Counted from the first letter of the stretch, positions 1-7,884 are shown. The stretch is DNA of 64,000 bases from an uncultured Lachnospiraceae bacterium (GCA_910589265.1 CAJUTQ010000012.1:42243-106242), one strand, 5' to 3'. Numbers and translations: made by a program. The notes: a model not told the origin generated them from the letters alone.

Positions 1-189
1 CAGTCCATCTTTTTCCATTTTAGAGAGTGTTCCGTACATCGTTCCTGCACTGATAATTAACTCTCCACCTGTCAGTTGTTTGACCTGTTGGCTGATTCCG
101 TAGCCATGCTGCGGTTGCTGGAGGCAGAATAAAATATAAAAGCCGCTTTCCGTCATAGGTACATAAATTCGTTTGATTTTACTATTCAT
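1..189 (-). CDS. PadR-family transcriptional regulator, N-terminal part (cut by window edge)
   Basis: The 63 codons present start at ATG (complement of 187-189) behind an AGAGGTG ribosome site and run off the left edge. The translation has the PadR winged-helix signature: an N-terminal helix ending in FYILFCLQQPQHGYGI, then a GGELIISAGTMYGTLSKME segment (helix-turn-helix and start of the wing). PadR proteins are small dimeric repressors, often of membrane transporters or efflux pumps, released by small molecules. A perfect inverted repeat overlaps its own promoter just upstream, so autorepression is likely. The regulated partner gene lies outside the window. Family assignment is firm, target unknown. 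Confidence 0.85.
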   Translation of the reverse strand, partial: MNSKIKRIYVPMTESGFYILFCLQQPQHGYGISQQVKQLTGGELIISAGTMYGTLSKMEKDGL

Positions 190-215
190 AGACACCTCTA
201 CTATCTCACTTCAAT

Positions 216-254
216 ACATCGAGATTCTATATGTATTAGATCGAATCTCGATGT
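216..254 (-). promoter_or_regulatory. PadR operator: perfect 12-bp inverted repeat over the padR promoter
   Basis: ACATCGAGATTC at 216-227 and its exact reverse complement at 243-254 are separated by 15 bp. The repeat overlaps the minus-strand -10 and its left half sits just downstream, while the right half lies between -35 and -10. Two half-sites of this type are typical of PadR dimers binding. The inference is autoregulation by the adjacent PadR gene. Confidence 0.7.
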
Positions 255-263
255 AGTTGTCAA
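235..263 (-). promoter_or_regulatory. padR promoter
   Basis: On the minus strand a perfect -35 TTGACA (complement of 258-263) is followed after 17 bp by TCTAAT (complement of 235-240). It reads into the PadR gene that starts at 189. Confidence 0.65.
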
Positions 264-318
264 GAGCTTTCCTAAAAAAAGCGACAGAGTTTTAACCCTC
301 TGCCGCCGTGTTGCCGAC

Positions 319-733
319 CTATGCGTAAATAATTTCCTCGTTCACAATCTCCACCACACAAGCCCGTATGTTATTCATCCTCCCGACCCATTCTGAGGTG
401 TTTTCAGCCTTTAGCTGTTCCGTAATGCCCTGCGCCTGCTTCAAGCCCTCTATGTGCCGTTCAATGCGTTCCTGCGCCTGCTTGTCAATATCGGCAAGAT
501 AGCTGTTCAGCTTTCCATTTGTCAGCATATTGATGTAGGATACCTTTTTATACTCTTGAAGATGCCGCTTGTGTCGTTGCCCCCCATATGCCGATAGGCT
601 TGCTTTCTTTTTCGGCTGGTAAGGTAAGGCACGGAATATAGTAATCTCCTTGCAGTTCATACCAAATTCCGTTATTTTCATCATAAATGTACTTGTCCAT
701 CTTGAAATTCTCCGTTATAATATATTCGCACAT
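319..733 (-). pseudogene. TnpV-type transposon-encoded protein, frameshifted
   Basis: Two overlapping frames together make one TnpV protein. The first frame starts at ATG 733 and gives an N-terminus containing ITENFKMDKYIYDENNGIWY and TLPAEKESKPIGIWG; the second frame continues with GQRHKRHLQEYKKVSYINML and runs to the stop at 319-321, ending IVNEEIIYA. The break falls exactly in a run of six C (580-585; six G on the coding strand), where five would keep the frame. TnpV is a small accessory protein carried by integrative and transposable elements of Firmicutes; its function is poorly defined. Apart from the single inserted base the gene looks intact, so recent inactivation, slippage or a sequencing error are all possible. 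Confidence 0.8.
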
Positions 734-1258
734 ATGTCACAGTTCCCCGATTGCCACACTTTGTTATATCTTGTTATGAGATTTTCCTGTCCTTAATTTT
801 GCTCTTATGAGCAATCGAAGCAGGGATACACTTGTGTGAAACCGTATAAAGGGATAAGGGGAGCAGACTGCGATCAATCCTTTGTTTTCAAGGGTTTTGG
901 AGGATTTTATTAACGCCCTATGAGGGGCAGTAACCATTTATAAAATCGTGGTTTTCAAATTCCAGTTTATTGAGCAGCCATCTATCGAAGGTGGCTGCTC
1001 ACTTTAGATATGTTGACGAAGGATTATTTGAAAGGGCGCCTAGCAACACCAATCTGAAAAGGGAGAAAAATATTAGGTAAGAAGGTATGATTCTATGAAA
1101 AATATTTTATAAAAGTTGGGGGAAGGGAAACTGAAAATTATGGAGGTAATTTGGAAAAGTGAAAATTCTGTAATTTCAAATTATATTTTAATGGAGTTGT
1201 AGGGGCAAAGAAAAAGACAGTTTTCCACCTTACATCAGGAAAAAGACTAGCTAATCCT
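734..1258. other. Gene-free stretch in accessory region
   Basis: No reading frame with a credible start, ribosome site and protein-like composition was found on either strand. The only clear structure is the inverted repeat at 972-1000. The stretch joins the TnpV remnant and a small membrane peptide gene and may be leftover mobile-element DNA. Confidence 0.4.
972..1000. repeat. Perfect 9-bp inverted repeat (hairpin)
   Basis: GAGCAGCCA at 972-980 pairs with TGGCTGCTC at 992-1000 over an 11-nt loop. There is no clear T-tract on either side, so it is not a standard terminator. It could be the end of a former mobile-element transcript. Confidence 0.45.
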
Positions 1259-1366
1259 TTATTCCTTTTTATTTTTGTCGTCTGTACTGCGCTCGCGTCT
1301 TTGTTTTATTAACGCTGCACTACTCACAAGCAATAACATGATTGCAGTAATAGATGCTGTAGTCAT
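1259..1366 (-). CDS. Small hydrophobic membrane peptide, 35 aa
   Basis: ATG at 1366 (complement of 1364-1366) follows a near-perfect AAAAGGAGG ribosome site 6-7 nt upstream; the stop TAA is the complement of 1259-1261. The peptide begins MTTASITAIMLLLVSSAAL, one predicted membrane helix, followed by a highly charged tail (IKQRRERSTDDKNKKE). This design of a short helix plus basic/charged tail resembles type I toxin-like peptides and other small membrane proteins, but I do not recognise the family. Strong ribosome site and clean topology argue that it is translated. It sits alone among degraded genes. Confidence 0.55.
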   Translation of the reverse strand: MTTASITAIMLLLVSSAALIKQRRERSTDDKNKKE

Positions 1367-1433
1367 AAGAAAACCTCCTTTTGTAGTGATATTTATTTAT
1401 TTTGTAAATTATATTAATTTTTAAAAGCTAAGG

Positions 1434-1950
1434 CTATTGACTTTTCATTTTTCCTAAGAGAAGAAAATAATCAGCAACCCATTCCAAAGTTTTATGGCGT
1501 ATTTCCATGTCAATAATTCCACTTTCTGTAGAAAATATTTTTAATCCCCTTGCAAGCAAAAATTCAGTTTCACAACGTTTGATACCTATATTAGTCAGTT
1601 GAATTTTTATGTGAAAATATTTTGTAGATCAGGGGGAAGATAGTTAAGAAACTTCTTGAATACAAATATAGTTTCCTGTTCAAATGGCAGGTAATGATAA
1701 AATTGTAATACTTGGCAGGCAAAAAAAAACAGCTTTAGCTTCCTATTCTGAAAAAGTAAAGGGTGGTAATATCCGATTCTTTAGGAGACGATAACCCCAA
1801 GCAGCTACCACTTCTGAATATAGGGGAATGCAAGCCTCAGAGAATGGTTCTTTTTGATACGTCAAATTCTTTCCTTAACTCACCAAGGGCAAAATGTTTT
1901 TTGGCATTGATAATTATTATCATTTCAATGAATCGTTCCCTTTTTGACAA
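1434..1950 (-). pseudogene. WYL-domain (YafY/HTH_11 type) transcriptional regulator, degraded
   Basis: Reading right to left, three broken pieces match successive parts of a YafY-like regulator. From TTG 1950: LSKRERFIEM followed by AKKHFALGELRKEFDVSKRT, the winged-helix N-terminus, then a stop. After a small deletion and frame change: IPLYSEVVAAWGYRLLKNRI, the typical wing segment, ending at 1743-1745. Further on: FVFKKFLNYLPPDLQNIF (linker) and, to the stop at 1434-1436, CETEFLLARGLKIFSTESGI plus IDMEIRHKTLEWVADYFLLL, typical of the WYL domain C-terminal part. The whole is about 0.5 kb where about 0.9 kb is usual, with several stops, frame changes and deletions. WYL regulators bind nucleic acid or small ligands; this one cannot be functional. 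Confidence 0.75.
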
Positions 1951-2339
1951 AGGTTCAGCCCTTTCTAAAAATAGTGACGAAATTTGTCATTATTATATGT
2001 TATTATACACGTACAAAAAATACTAGTCAATCTAAACAAAGGAAGGGAACTTTAAGCATGGACAAAAAAATAATTGAAGTTATCATATTTCAGATTGAAA
2101 AGGAGACAAATGTTCTTTGAGGGAATTATAATGAATATAGATGAAATTGATGAAACGAGGTGTATATGTTTTAACTGTAAAAGAAAAAGACGGTAATCAC
2201 GATAAAGGATCCTTATTAAACTGTGATAGTGTGTACCAAAATAAAGGATATAAGTTTTTTCAAATTTATAATAATTTTTCCAAATTTGCCGATACAGTAT
2301 GTAAAGTGATGGAAGGACATTGGCAAGGAGGTTTTCCCT

Positions 2340-2775
2340 ATGTCTAGGATTACAGATATTAGTTTTTTGTTCCAGAGTATGTTTGGAATAAGAAGAACAA
2401 ATGTAACAACAGGGCTGGCAGGTCTTTTGCTGACAGAGGAAAACGCATAATTGCTATTCCAAAGAGCAGCAAAGATGAGATGTTTGATCAGATGAAGAAA
2501 GAATTTTTACGTGAAAATGGAGTTCTAAATGGCGATGCAACAAAGCGATTAGATGTATACACGAATATGTACCAAAAGGTAAAGAAAAATGATCGATTGG
2601 CAGCAGGGTATACGGTGGGACGCTATGAACGTCAGTATTGCCAGGCATTTTTACTGCTGTAAGGAAAAGGGAGCCTTTGTGGGAAATTGGGCATCCAATT
2701 CCTCCAGGGGTATTAGATGATATTCCAAGAGAATCTGTAGAAAGGGGAGGAAGGCCAATAGATATGAAAATATAA
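2340..2775 (+). pseudogene. Remnant of a Lachnospiraceae repeated family (copy 1 of family A)
   Basis: An AAGGAGG ribosome site precedes ATG 2340, which opens MSRITDISFLFQSMFG. The frame then jumps by apparent internal deletion to TTGLAGLL, stops, and resumes one frame over with KRIIAIPKSSKDEMFDQMKK, NGVLNGDATKRLDVYTNMY and DRLAAGYTVGRYERQYCQAF; another frame change gives PLWEIGHPIPPGVLDDIPRE and a stop at 2773-2775. All pieces are colinear and protein-like, so this is one gene with at least two frameshifts and one deletion. I recall this family as recurring in Lachnospiraceae, usually next to the family represented at 3753-4421. Function unknown. Confidence 0.7.
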
Positions 2776-2922
2776 CAATCTTTCCTGGATATGGATAACA
2801 GAAAACATGGAAAATAGAATAGCATAATTTCCTATGAATATTGGATTTTTGGGCTGTCCTTCTCCGATACCCTTTTGAAAAGTTAATGTTCACTATTTGG
2901 ATTATACACTTATAATATAAAG

Positions 2923-3342
2923 TTAAAGCACTTTCACCATAAACAATTCTTGAGGCTGCTCAAAAGGTGTATTATCAAAGAAGAGTCCTCCTTTATCTAT
3001 ATAGCCTAACTTTCTGTAAAAATGTTGTGCTTCCTCGTCTATTTGAGTTGAAGTTATAACCATTTTATGCCCAAGTTGGCCCATTTCCTTTTCCCAAAAT
3101 TGGAGTGCTTGTTTTCCAAATCCCTTATTACGGTATGGCTTGTCAACGAAAATCAAGGTAAGAAAAGGTATGGAGTCAAAAAGTAAATTGTAACGCATAA
3201 CACCTATGGTTTTTTTATTGTAACCTATAATATAACATCTTTTATCTCGTATTTTACTTTCATATTCCCATTTAGGAAGGTGCTTGTCTATTTGAAAGTA
3301 ATCATAGATATCTTTTTTTGTTGCATGTGTAACGATAAACAT
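2923..3342 (-). CDS. GNAT-family N-acetyltransferase
   Basis: A 139-residue protein with the GNAT fold order: an N-terminal helix region, the beta-strand pair around IIGYNKKTIGVMRYNLLF, the acetyl-CoA pyrophosphate loop motif FVDKPYRNKGFGKQALQFW (Q/RxxGxG/A type, about residues 87-105), and the C-terminal AQHFYRKLGYIDKG segment typical of the family. It would transfer an acetyl group from acetyl-CoA to an amine; the substrate is unknown. ATG at 3342 has an AAAGG ribosome site. It lies in reverse orientation between the two decayed family A copies and may have arrived with them. Confidence 0.8.
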   Translation of the reverse strand: MFIVTHATKKDIYDYFQIDKHLPKWEYESKIRDKRCYIIGYNKKTIGVMRYNLLFDSIPFLTLIFVDKPYRNKGFGKQALQFWEKEMGQLGHKMVITSTQIDEEAQHFYRKLGYIDKGGLFFDNTPFEQPQELFMVKVL

Positions 3343-3585
3343 CAGGTACCTTTCTGTTTTAACGCAGATTGTTTTTTAATGAAATGATTATACTATAAAT
3401 TCTTTTTCTTTTCAATTTTCTTTCTGTAGCTTTATATAAAAGTTGCTCCTTGAGCATTTTTATGAAATATGGATAGGTAGTGAAAAAATTTTCTTGGCGA
3501 GGTATTCGATACGATTGAAGAATAAACGTTTTTCCAAATGTAATGAAGATGTACAACTTAGACGGGAATTTTGTTGGGGCAGTAG

Positions 3586-3714
3586 GAGAGGGCATATTGT
3601 AAGGCATTTTATGATGCAGTAAAGGAAGCAGATCCAAATTGGGAATTAGGAGAACCATTTAGCAGGAAAATTTTAGACAAAGTTACAAGAGAATCTGTGG
3701 ATATGAGTGTATAG
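3586..3714 (+). pseudogene. C-terminal fragment of family A (copy 2)
   Basis: Directly after an in-frame stop at 3583-3585 the frame encodes ERAYCKAFYDAVKEADPNWE, then LGEPFSRKILDKVTRESVD, ending at 3712-3714. This aligns with the end of the remnant at 2340-2775 (YERQYCQAF, WEIGHPIPPG, DDIPRESVE). The rest of the gene is missing. It is placed immediately upstream of the intact gene at 3753, which is the arrangement expected for an A-B gene pair. Confidence 0.65.
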
Positions 3715-3752
3715 GGAATAAGAGCATAAAGAATTGAAATGGAGGAAAAAGA

Positions 3753-4421
3753 ATGCGCGTTCATTCATGGAATATTTCGTTGCAGCATCGGTATTTTTCA
3801 GGAACAGGAAGTATAGGCGGGATACATTTGCCAGACTGGGGAGATGATTATGTATTTTCCCAACAGAAAAGTGGTATTTCTGATGAAGAATATAAAAAAC
3901 AAATAATAGAACAGGCCTATATAGATTATGCAAATGGACAATTTCAAAATAAGTCGGAAGGCTTTAACAAGCTTATGAAAAAATATGTATCAGAGGTATC
4001 TCCTGATAGAAAGGGGATCATTACTTCTGGACTAAAGGCAGTTTCTAGAAATAGACAAGAAGTTTTAAAACCAATTGATCTTTATGCAACCCTTCTGGAA
4101 GGGGAAATCAGATATAAAAAACTGCCTACAGGAAAAAGTGAGTATATAGAATTTTATGATAAGAATGGGGAAATGGTAGCGACCTATTCCAATAATGGCT
4201 GGACAATGTATACAACAGAGGCAGAGGCTGCCCGTCAAACAGAAATGTGCTTTCTATATGTTGCTGCATGGAGAGATGCAAAAAATGGTAATGTTCAAAA
4301 GGACAATGCTTTGGCAGAGAAGGAGGGTTTGAAAACAGTTCCTATGGATGTGGGAAATAGGGTTCTTAGAGAATTACCCGATTATATTGAGGATAAGCCA
4401 GCTTTTGACAGGAGAGCATAA
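3753..4421 (+). CDS. Conserved protein of unknown function (family B), 222 aa
   Basis: ATG 3753 follows an ATGGAGGAAAAAG ribosome site. The protein starts MRVHSWNISLQHRYFSGTGS, has no signal peptide or membrane segment, and contains a conserved-looking core including MVATYSNNGWTMYTTEAEAA (about residues 135-155). I recognise this as a family often found in several copies in Lachnospiraceae, paired with family A, but no function is known to me. The gene is uninterrupted although its upstream partner is truncated. Its transcription may now depend on whatever promoter survives in the 3.35-3.58 kb gap. Confidence 0.65.
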   Translation: MRVHSWNISLQHRYFSGTGSIGGIHLPDWGDDYVFSQQKSGISDEEYKKQIIEQAYIDYANGQFQNKSEGFNKLMKKYVSEVSPDRKGIITSGLKAVSRNRQEVLKPIDLYATLLEGEIRYKKLPTGKSEYIEFYDKNGEMVATYSNNGWTMYTTEAEAARQTEMCFLYVAAWRDAKNGNVQKDNALAEKEGLKTVPMDVGNRVLRELPDYIEDKPAFDRRA

Positions 4422-4700
4422 AAAGGTGTATGTAAAGTTATTTTTTTATAAAGATAAATAAATAGTAGAATTTTGCAAGGGAGGTAGACATAATGGCTAT
4501 GTGGAAATCTTGGCATAGCTGCCATAAATAAGGAAGCCATGATAAATCATCCCAACGAGGCAGTTTAGGGACAAGTACGTAAGACGACAAATTGCATATT
4601 ATAAGATGAGAAATACAAGATAAGTAATACGCTATATACATAAAAAGGATAAAGAAATTGATAAAATATAGATAATATAACGAATAATTAATAATAATAC
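4422..4700. other. Gene-poor spacer with one short decayed frame
   Basis: A good GGGAGG ribosome site precedes ATG 4493, but that frame closes after 12 codons; the next frame reads GNLGIAAINKEAMINHPNEA and then stops, suggesting a truncated, frameshifted small gene downstream of the family B gene. Nothing else is supported before the PTS promoter. Confidence 0.35.
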
Positions 4701-4729
4701 TTGACTTATATTGTATATATTGATATAAT
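4701..4729 (+). promoter_or_regulatory. PTS operon promoter
   Basis: TTGACT at 4701-4706 and a perfect TATAAT at 4724-4729 with 17-bp spacing. Transcription would start near 4736, giving a leader that contains the antiterminator target at 4761. Confidence 0.8.
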
Positions 4730-4760
4730 CTAAACATAAATAAAAATAGCCAATGATTTG

Positions 4761-4788
4761 GGTTGTTACTGTTAAAGCAGGCAAAACC
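4761..4788 (+). promoter_or_regulatory. Ribonucleic antiterminator (RAT) for the BglG/LicT-family protein
   Basis: The 28 bases from GGTTGTTACTG to GGCAGGCAAAACC-type end (here GCAGGCAAAACC) match the RAT consensus bound by BglG, SacY, LicT and GlcT. Its last five bases are also the first of the terminator's left arm, so folding as RAT and folding as terminator exclude each other. Binding of the antiterminator encoded at 4959 would let transcription continue. Confidence 0.88.
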
Positions 4789-4838
4789 AAATTTTATAGA
4801 TCAACAGAAAAGTTGATTTATAAAATTTGGTTTTTTTT
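4784..4838 (+). terminator. Conditional intrinsic terminator of the PTS leader
   Basis: A 22-bp stem (4784-4805 with 4812-4833, one G-U pair) closes a 6-nt loop and runs into eight T (4831-4838). It overlaps the RAT, the standard arrangement for PRD-antiterminator control. Confidence 0.88.
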
Positions 4839-4958
4839 ATTCCATGGAAAAAGCATGTATCCTACTGGCACTGGGGAGGAAATGGAAATGCTTTGTATGG
4901 AAGCTGAATAACGGTCATAAAATGATGAATGAAAGAAAAAAGATAAGAGGAAAGAACA

Positions 4959-5798
4959 TTGCGTATCGAAAAGGTGATCAACAATAATATTATTTCCACA
5001 AGGGATAAGCAGGGAGTAGAGTTGGTTGTCATGGGGAGAGGGATTGGGTTTGGAAAGAAACCAGGCAGTGAAGTTGTTGAAAAGAAAATTGAGAAAGTTT
5101 TCAGATTGGAAAACATGGATAACAAAGAGCAATTTAAAGAACGGTTAGCCTCCTTTCCTATTGAACATATCAGACTTTCGACAGATATCATTTCCTATGC
5201 CAGGGAAAGCTTAGAAATTAAGCTGAATCAAAATGTATATTTGACATTGACAGATCATATTAGTTATGCCTTAGAAAGACATCAAAAAGGGCTGTATTTT
5301 AATAATGTATTATATGATGAAGTAAAGCTATTTTATCCTTTAGAGTACTCCGTTGGAAGGTATGCCCTGGAACTGATTGAAGAGAGGACAGGGAATCGAT
5401 TGGAGGAAGATGAGTCAGCTTCCATTGCCCTTCATATTATTAATGGGGAACTAAATGCCACCATGGGAACGACGTTTTTTATGATTAAAATGATGCGCGA
5501 GATGATGGAGATCATTGAGAAGAATATTTCTATGCCAGAGGGGAGGAACTATCCTAGAAATCGGCTGGTTTCTGATTTGAAACAGCTTGCGAATCGTCTT
5601 GTGTCAGAAAAACCTTTAAGAGGAAGGAGGGATGAAAGACTGTATCAGTTTGTGGAAGAGAACTATATGCAGGAATACGAAATGATTGATGGAATTAATC
5701 ATTATATAGAAGAGAAGTACCATTGCAGTATGACTGAAGAAGAGAAAATTTATTTGACATTGAATATTAAAAGGATGAAAGACTTATATGTCTGTTAA
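4959..5798 (+). CDS. BglG/LicT/GlcT-family transcriptional antiterminator
   Basis: A 279-residue protein starting at TTG 4959 (AGAGGAAAG ribosome site). Residues 1-58 form the RNA-binding CAT domain (MRIEKVINNNIISTRD, then GRGIGFGKKPG); PRD1 covers about 68-170 and PRD2 about 173-279. PRD1 keeps both regulatory histidines (H100 in LTDHISYALE, H159 in IALHIINGE). In PRD2 the two positions usually held by histidine are D206 (LVSDLKQLANR) and N269 (LTLNIKRM). By family knowledge PRD1 is phosphorylated by the sugar-specific EII (negative) and PRD2 by HPr (positive); loss of the PRD2 histidines suggests control by its own PTS only, as in GlcT-like proteins. It is first in the operon and its target RNA precedes it. 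Confidence 0.9.
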   Translation: MRIEKVINNNIISTRDKQGVELVVMGRGIGFGKKPGSEVVEKKIEKVFRLENMDNKEQFKERLASFPIEHIRLSTDIISYARESLEIKLNQNVYLTLTDHISYALERHQKGLYFNNVLYDEVKLFYPLEYSVGRYALELIEERTGNRLEEDESASIALHIINGELNATMGTTFFMIKMMREMMEIIEKNISMPEGRNYPRNRLVSDLKQLANRLVSEKPLRGRRDERLYQFVEENYMQEYEMIDGINHYIEEKYHCSMTEEEKIYLTLNIKRMKDLYVC

Positions 5799-5816
5799 AA
5801 GGAAGGGAGAACGTGG

Positions 5817-6305
5817 ATGAAGTTATTTCATAAATTATTTTTAAATAAGGATAGTCTTGGAATTGGAGCTCCAGTAGCAGGGAGGCTGATCAGTATTAAG
5901 GAAGTGGATGACCCAGCCTTTAACGAAGAGGTGCTAGGAAAGGGGGTGGCTGTTGTACCTTCGGACATGCGAATCTGTTCACCAGTTGATGGCAAAGTCA
6001 GTGCGATATTTCCTACGGGTCATGCAGCGGCAGTGACAAGCAAGGAGGGTGTGGAAATACTCATCCATGTGGGGCTTGATACAGTGAAGCTGAAGGGGAG
6101 ATACTTTACAGTATATGCTCATGAAGGACAGGAGGTGAAAAAGGGGGAGCTCCTCTTAGAAGCAGATATAGAAAAGATTCAGGCTGAAGGCTATGATATT
6201 ACGACACCTATTGTTATATGTAATTCTGATGATTTTTCTAAAATCCAAATAACAGAACCTGGCGTTGTATTTCAGGGAGAAGAGATTTTAAATGTGCAAA
6301 AATAA
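5817..6305 (+). CDS. PTS glucose-family EIIA component
   Basis: A 162-residue stand-alone EIIA of the Glc/Crr fold. H84 in EILIHVGLDTVKLKG is the phosphorylated histidine and H69 in PTGHAAAVTS the supporting one; the GAPVAGRLISI start and SPVDGKVSAIFPTGHA segment are characteristic. It passes phosphate from HPr to the EIIB domain of the next gene in the cytoplasm. It lies 18 bp after the antiterminator gene with a GGGAG ribosome site and 23 bp before the EIICB gene. Confidence 0.92.
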   Translation: MKLFHKLFLNKDSLGIGAPVAGRLISIKEVDDPAFNEEVLGKGVAVVPSDMRICSPVDGKVSAIFPTGHAAAVTSKEGVEILIHVGLDTVKLKGRYFTVYAHEGQEVKKGELLLEADIEKIQAEGYDITTPIVICNSDDFSKIQITEPGVVFQGEEILNVQK

Positions 6306-6328
6306 AAATAACAAGGGGGTAAGTTTTT

Positions 6329-7798
6329 ATGATGAAATTTTTACAAAAATTAGGTAAGGCTTTAATGCTGCCTGTAGCATGTCTGCCCATATGCGGTATT
6401 CTTATGGGTATTGGTTATGCCCTTTGTCCAGCAACCATGCAGGGGGGTGAGATTACTGGATTTTTACATCTTCTCGGATTCTTTTTGGTAAAGGCTGGAG
6501 GTGCATTAATTGATAATATGGCCATTTTGTTTGTTATTGGTGTAGGGGTAGGTATGTCTGACGACCATGATGGCACTGCAGGCTTGGCAGCTATTGCTGC
6601 ATGGCTGATGATTACCAATCTCCTTTCTGTTGGTACTGTTACCACGTTGATTCCATCAATAGCAGAGGATGCAAAAAAAACATTGGCCTTTTCAGCTATT
6701 GCGAATCCATTCATTGGTATTCTTTCAGGCGTTATTGGGGCAACATGTTACAATAAGTTCAAAACAACGAAGCTGCCAGATTGGTTGTCATTTTTCAGCG
6801 GCAAACGTTGTGTGTCAATTATTTCTGGAGTAGTATCTATTGTTGTTGCTGCTATTCTTTTATTTGTATGGCCTATCGTGTATGGTGTACTTCTGGCAAT
6901 AGGTAACGGAATTGTGAGTCTTGATGCAGTGGGAGCAGGCATCTATGCTTTCTTGAACAGGCTGCTAATACCAACAGGATTACACCATGCATTAAACAAT
7001 GTTTTTTGGTTTGATACTGTGGGACTTGGTGATTTGAAACATTTCTGGGCAGGAGAGACGAGCAAGGATGTGACATGGAGCTTAGGGATGTATATGTCTG
7101 GATTCTTCCCTTGCATGATGTTTGGAATTCCAGGTGCAGCCTTGGCTATGATTCATACAGCAAAAGAGAATAAAAGAAAGGTTGCTATTGGCTTAGTAGC
7201 CTCGGCAGCAATCTGCTCTTTTGTATGCGGTGTAACAGAGCCTTTTGAATTTGGATTTATGTTCCTTGCGCCAGTTCTGTATTTGATCTATGCATTACTA
7301 TATGGGGTATTTACTTTTATAACTACATTGATTGGCTTTCGAGGGGGCTTTAGTTTTTCAGCAGGGGCTACTGATCTTGTCTTCTCAGCTTCCTTGCCAG
7401 CAGCTCAGAATACATGGATGATTCTTCCCCTTGGCTTGGCAGCATTTATAATCTTTTATGTCGTTTTCCGTTTCGCTATTGTGAAATTTGATTTAAAGAC
7501 TCCTGGAAGAGAAGAGGAGGATGTGGAGGCAGAAAAGAAAGCAGTTCTTGCCAATAGTAATTTTACCCAAGTAGCTGGTATTATTTTGGAAGGGCTGGGA
7601 GGAAAGGACAATATTACTTCTCTTGACAATTGTATAACAAGACTTCGCCTAGAGATTAAGGATTATACATTGATTGACGAGAAAAAGATTAAATCAGCAG
7701 GCATTGCAGGCGTTATGAGACCGAGTAAAAACGCTATTCAAGTTATTGTAGGTACAAAGGTTCAATTTGTTGCCGATGAAATGAAGAAAATGTTGTAA
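6329..7798 (+). CDS. PTS EIICB permease, NagE-like (N-acetylglucosamine/glucose family)
   Basis: A 489-residue protein. Residues about 1-390 are the EIIC membrane domain with eight or more hydrophobic segments; hallmark motifs are LPDWLSFFSGKR, NRLLIPTGLHHALN, MSGFFPCMMFGIPGAAL and GVTEPFEFGFMFLAP. A C-terminal EIIB domain (about 410-489) carries the phosphorylated cysteine C435 in CITRLRLEIKD. Motif detail is closest to NagE, so N-acetylglucosamine is the best substrate guess, glucose or a related sugar being possible. No EIIA is fused; the separate EIIA upstream fills that role. ATG 6329 and the next ATG 6332 both fit the AAGGGGG ribosome site. Confidence 0.88.
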   Translation: MMKFLQKLGKALMLPVACLPICGILMGIGYALCPATMQGGEITGFLHLLGFFLVKAGGALIDNMAILFVIGVGVGMSDDHDGTAGLAAIAAWLMITNLLSVGTVTTLIPSIAEDAKKTLAFSAIANPFIGILSGVIGATCYNKFKTTKLPDWLSFFSGKRCVSIISGVVSIVVAAILLFVWPIVYGVLLAIGNGIVSLDAVGAGIYAFLNRLLIPTGLHHALNNVFWFDTVGLGDLKHFWAGETSKDVTWSLGMYMSGFFPCMMFGIPGAALAMIHTAKENKRKVAIGLVASAAICSFVCGVTEPFEFGFMFLAPVLYLIYALLYGVFTFITTLIGFRGGFSFSAGATDLVFSASLPAAQNTWMILPLGLAAFIIFYVVFRFAIVKFDLKTPGREEEDVEAEKKAVLANSNFTQVAGIILEGLGGKDNITSLDNCITRLRLEIKDYTLIDEKKIKSAGIAGVMRPSKNAIQVIVGTKVQFVADEMKKML

Positions 7799-7838
7799 GA
7801 ATACGAGGGGAAAACAGATACTAAATTAGTAATTTAAG

Positions 7839-7884
7839 AAATCGTAAGAGCGAAGACCAGGAGGCCTTGTTCTTACGATTTTTT
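7839..7884 (+). terminator. PTS operon terminator
   Basis: AAATCGTAAGA (7839-7849) pairs perfectly with TCTTACGATTT (7871-7881), and the right arm runs into a T-tract ending at 7884. Confidence 0.85.

Noticed and set aside
1763..2026. Plus-strand frame of 87 codons
   Set aside because: It lies antisense to recognisable WYL-regulator pieces and has no ribosome site; its long Ile run comes from the complementary strand's codons.
2141..2347. Plus-strand 68-codon frame ahead of the family A remnant
   Set aside because: It contains the ribosome site of the next gene, starts without its own, and shows no recognisable pattern; at most another decayed fragment.
3359..3658. Minus-strand 99-codon frame
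   Set aside because: It crosses the family A C-terminal fragment on the opposite strand and has no ribosome site.
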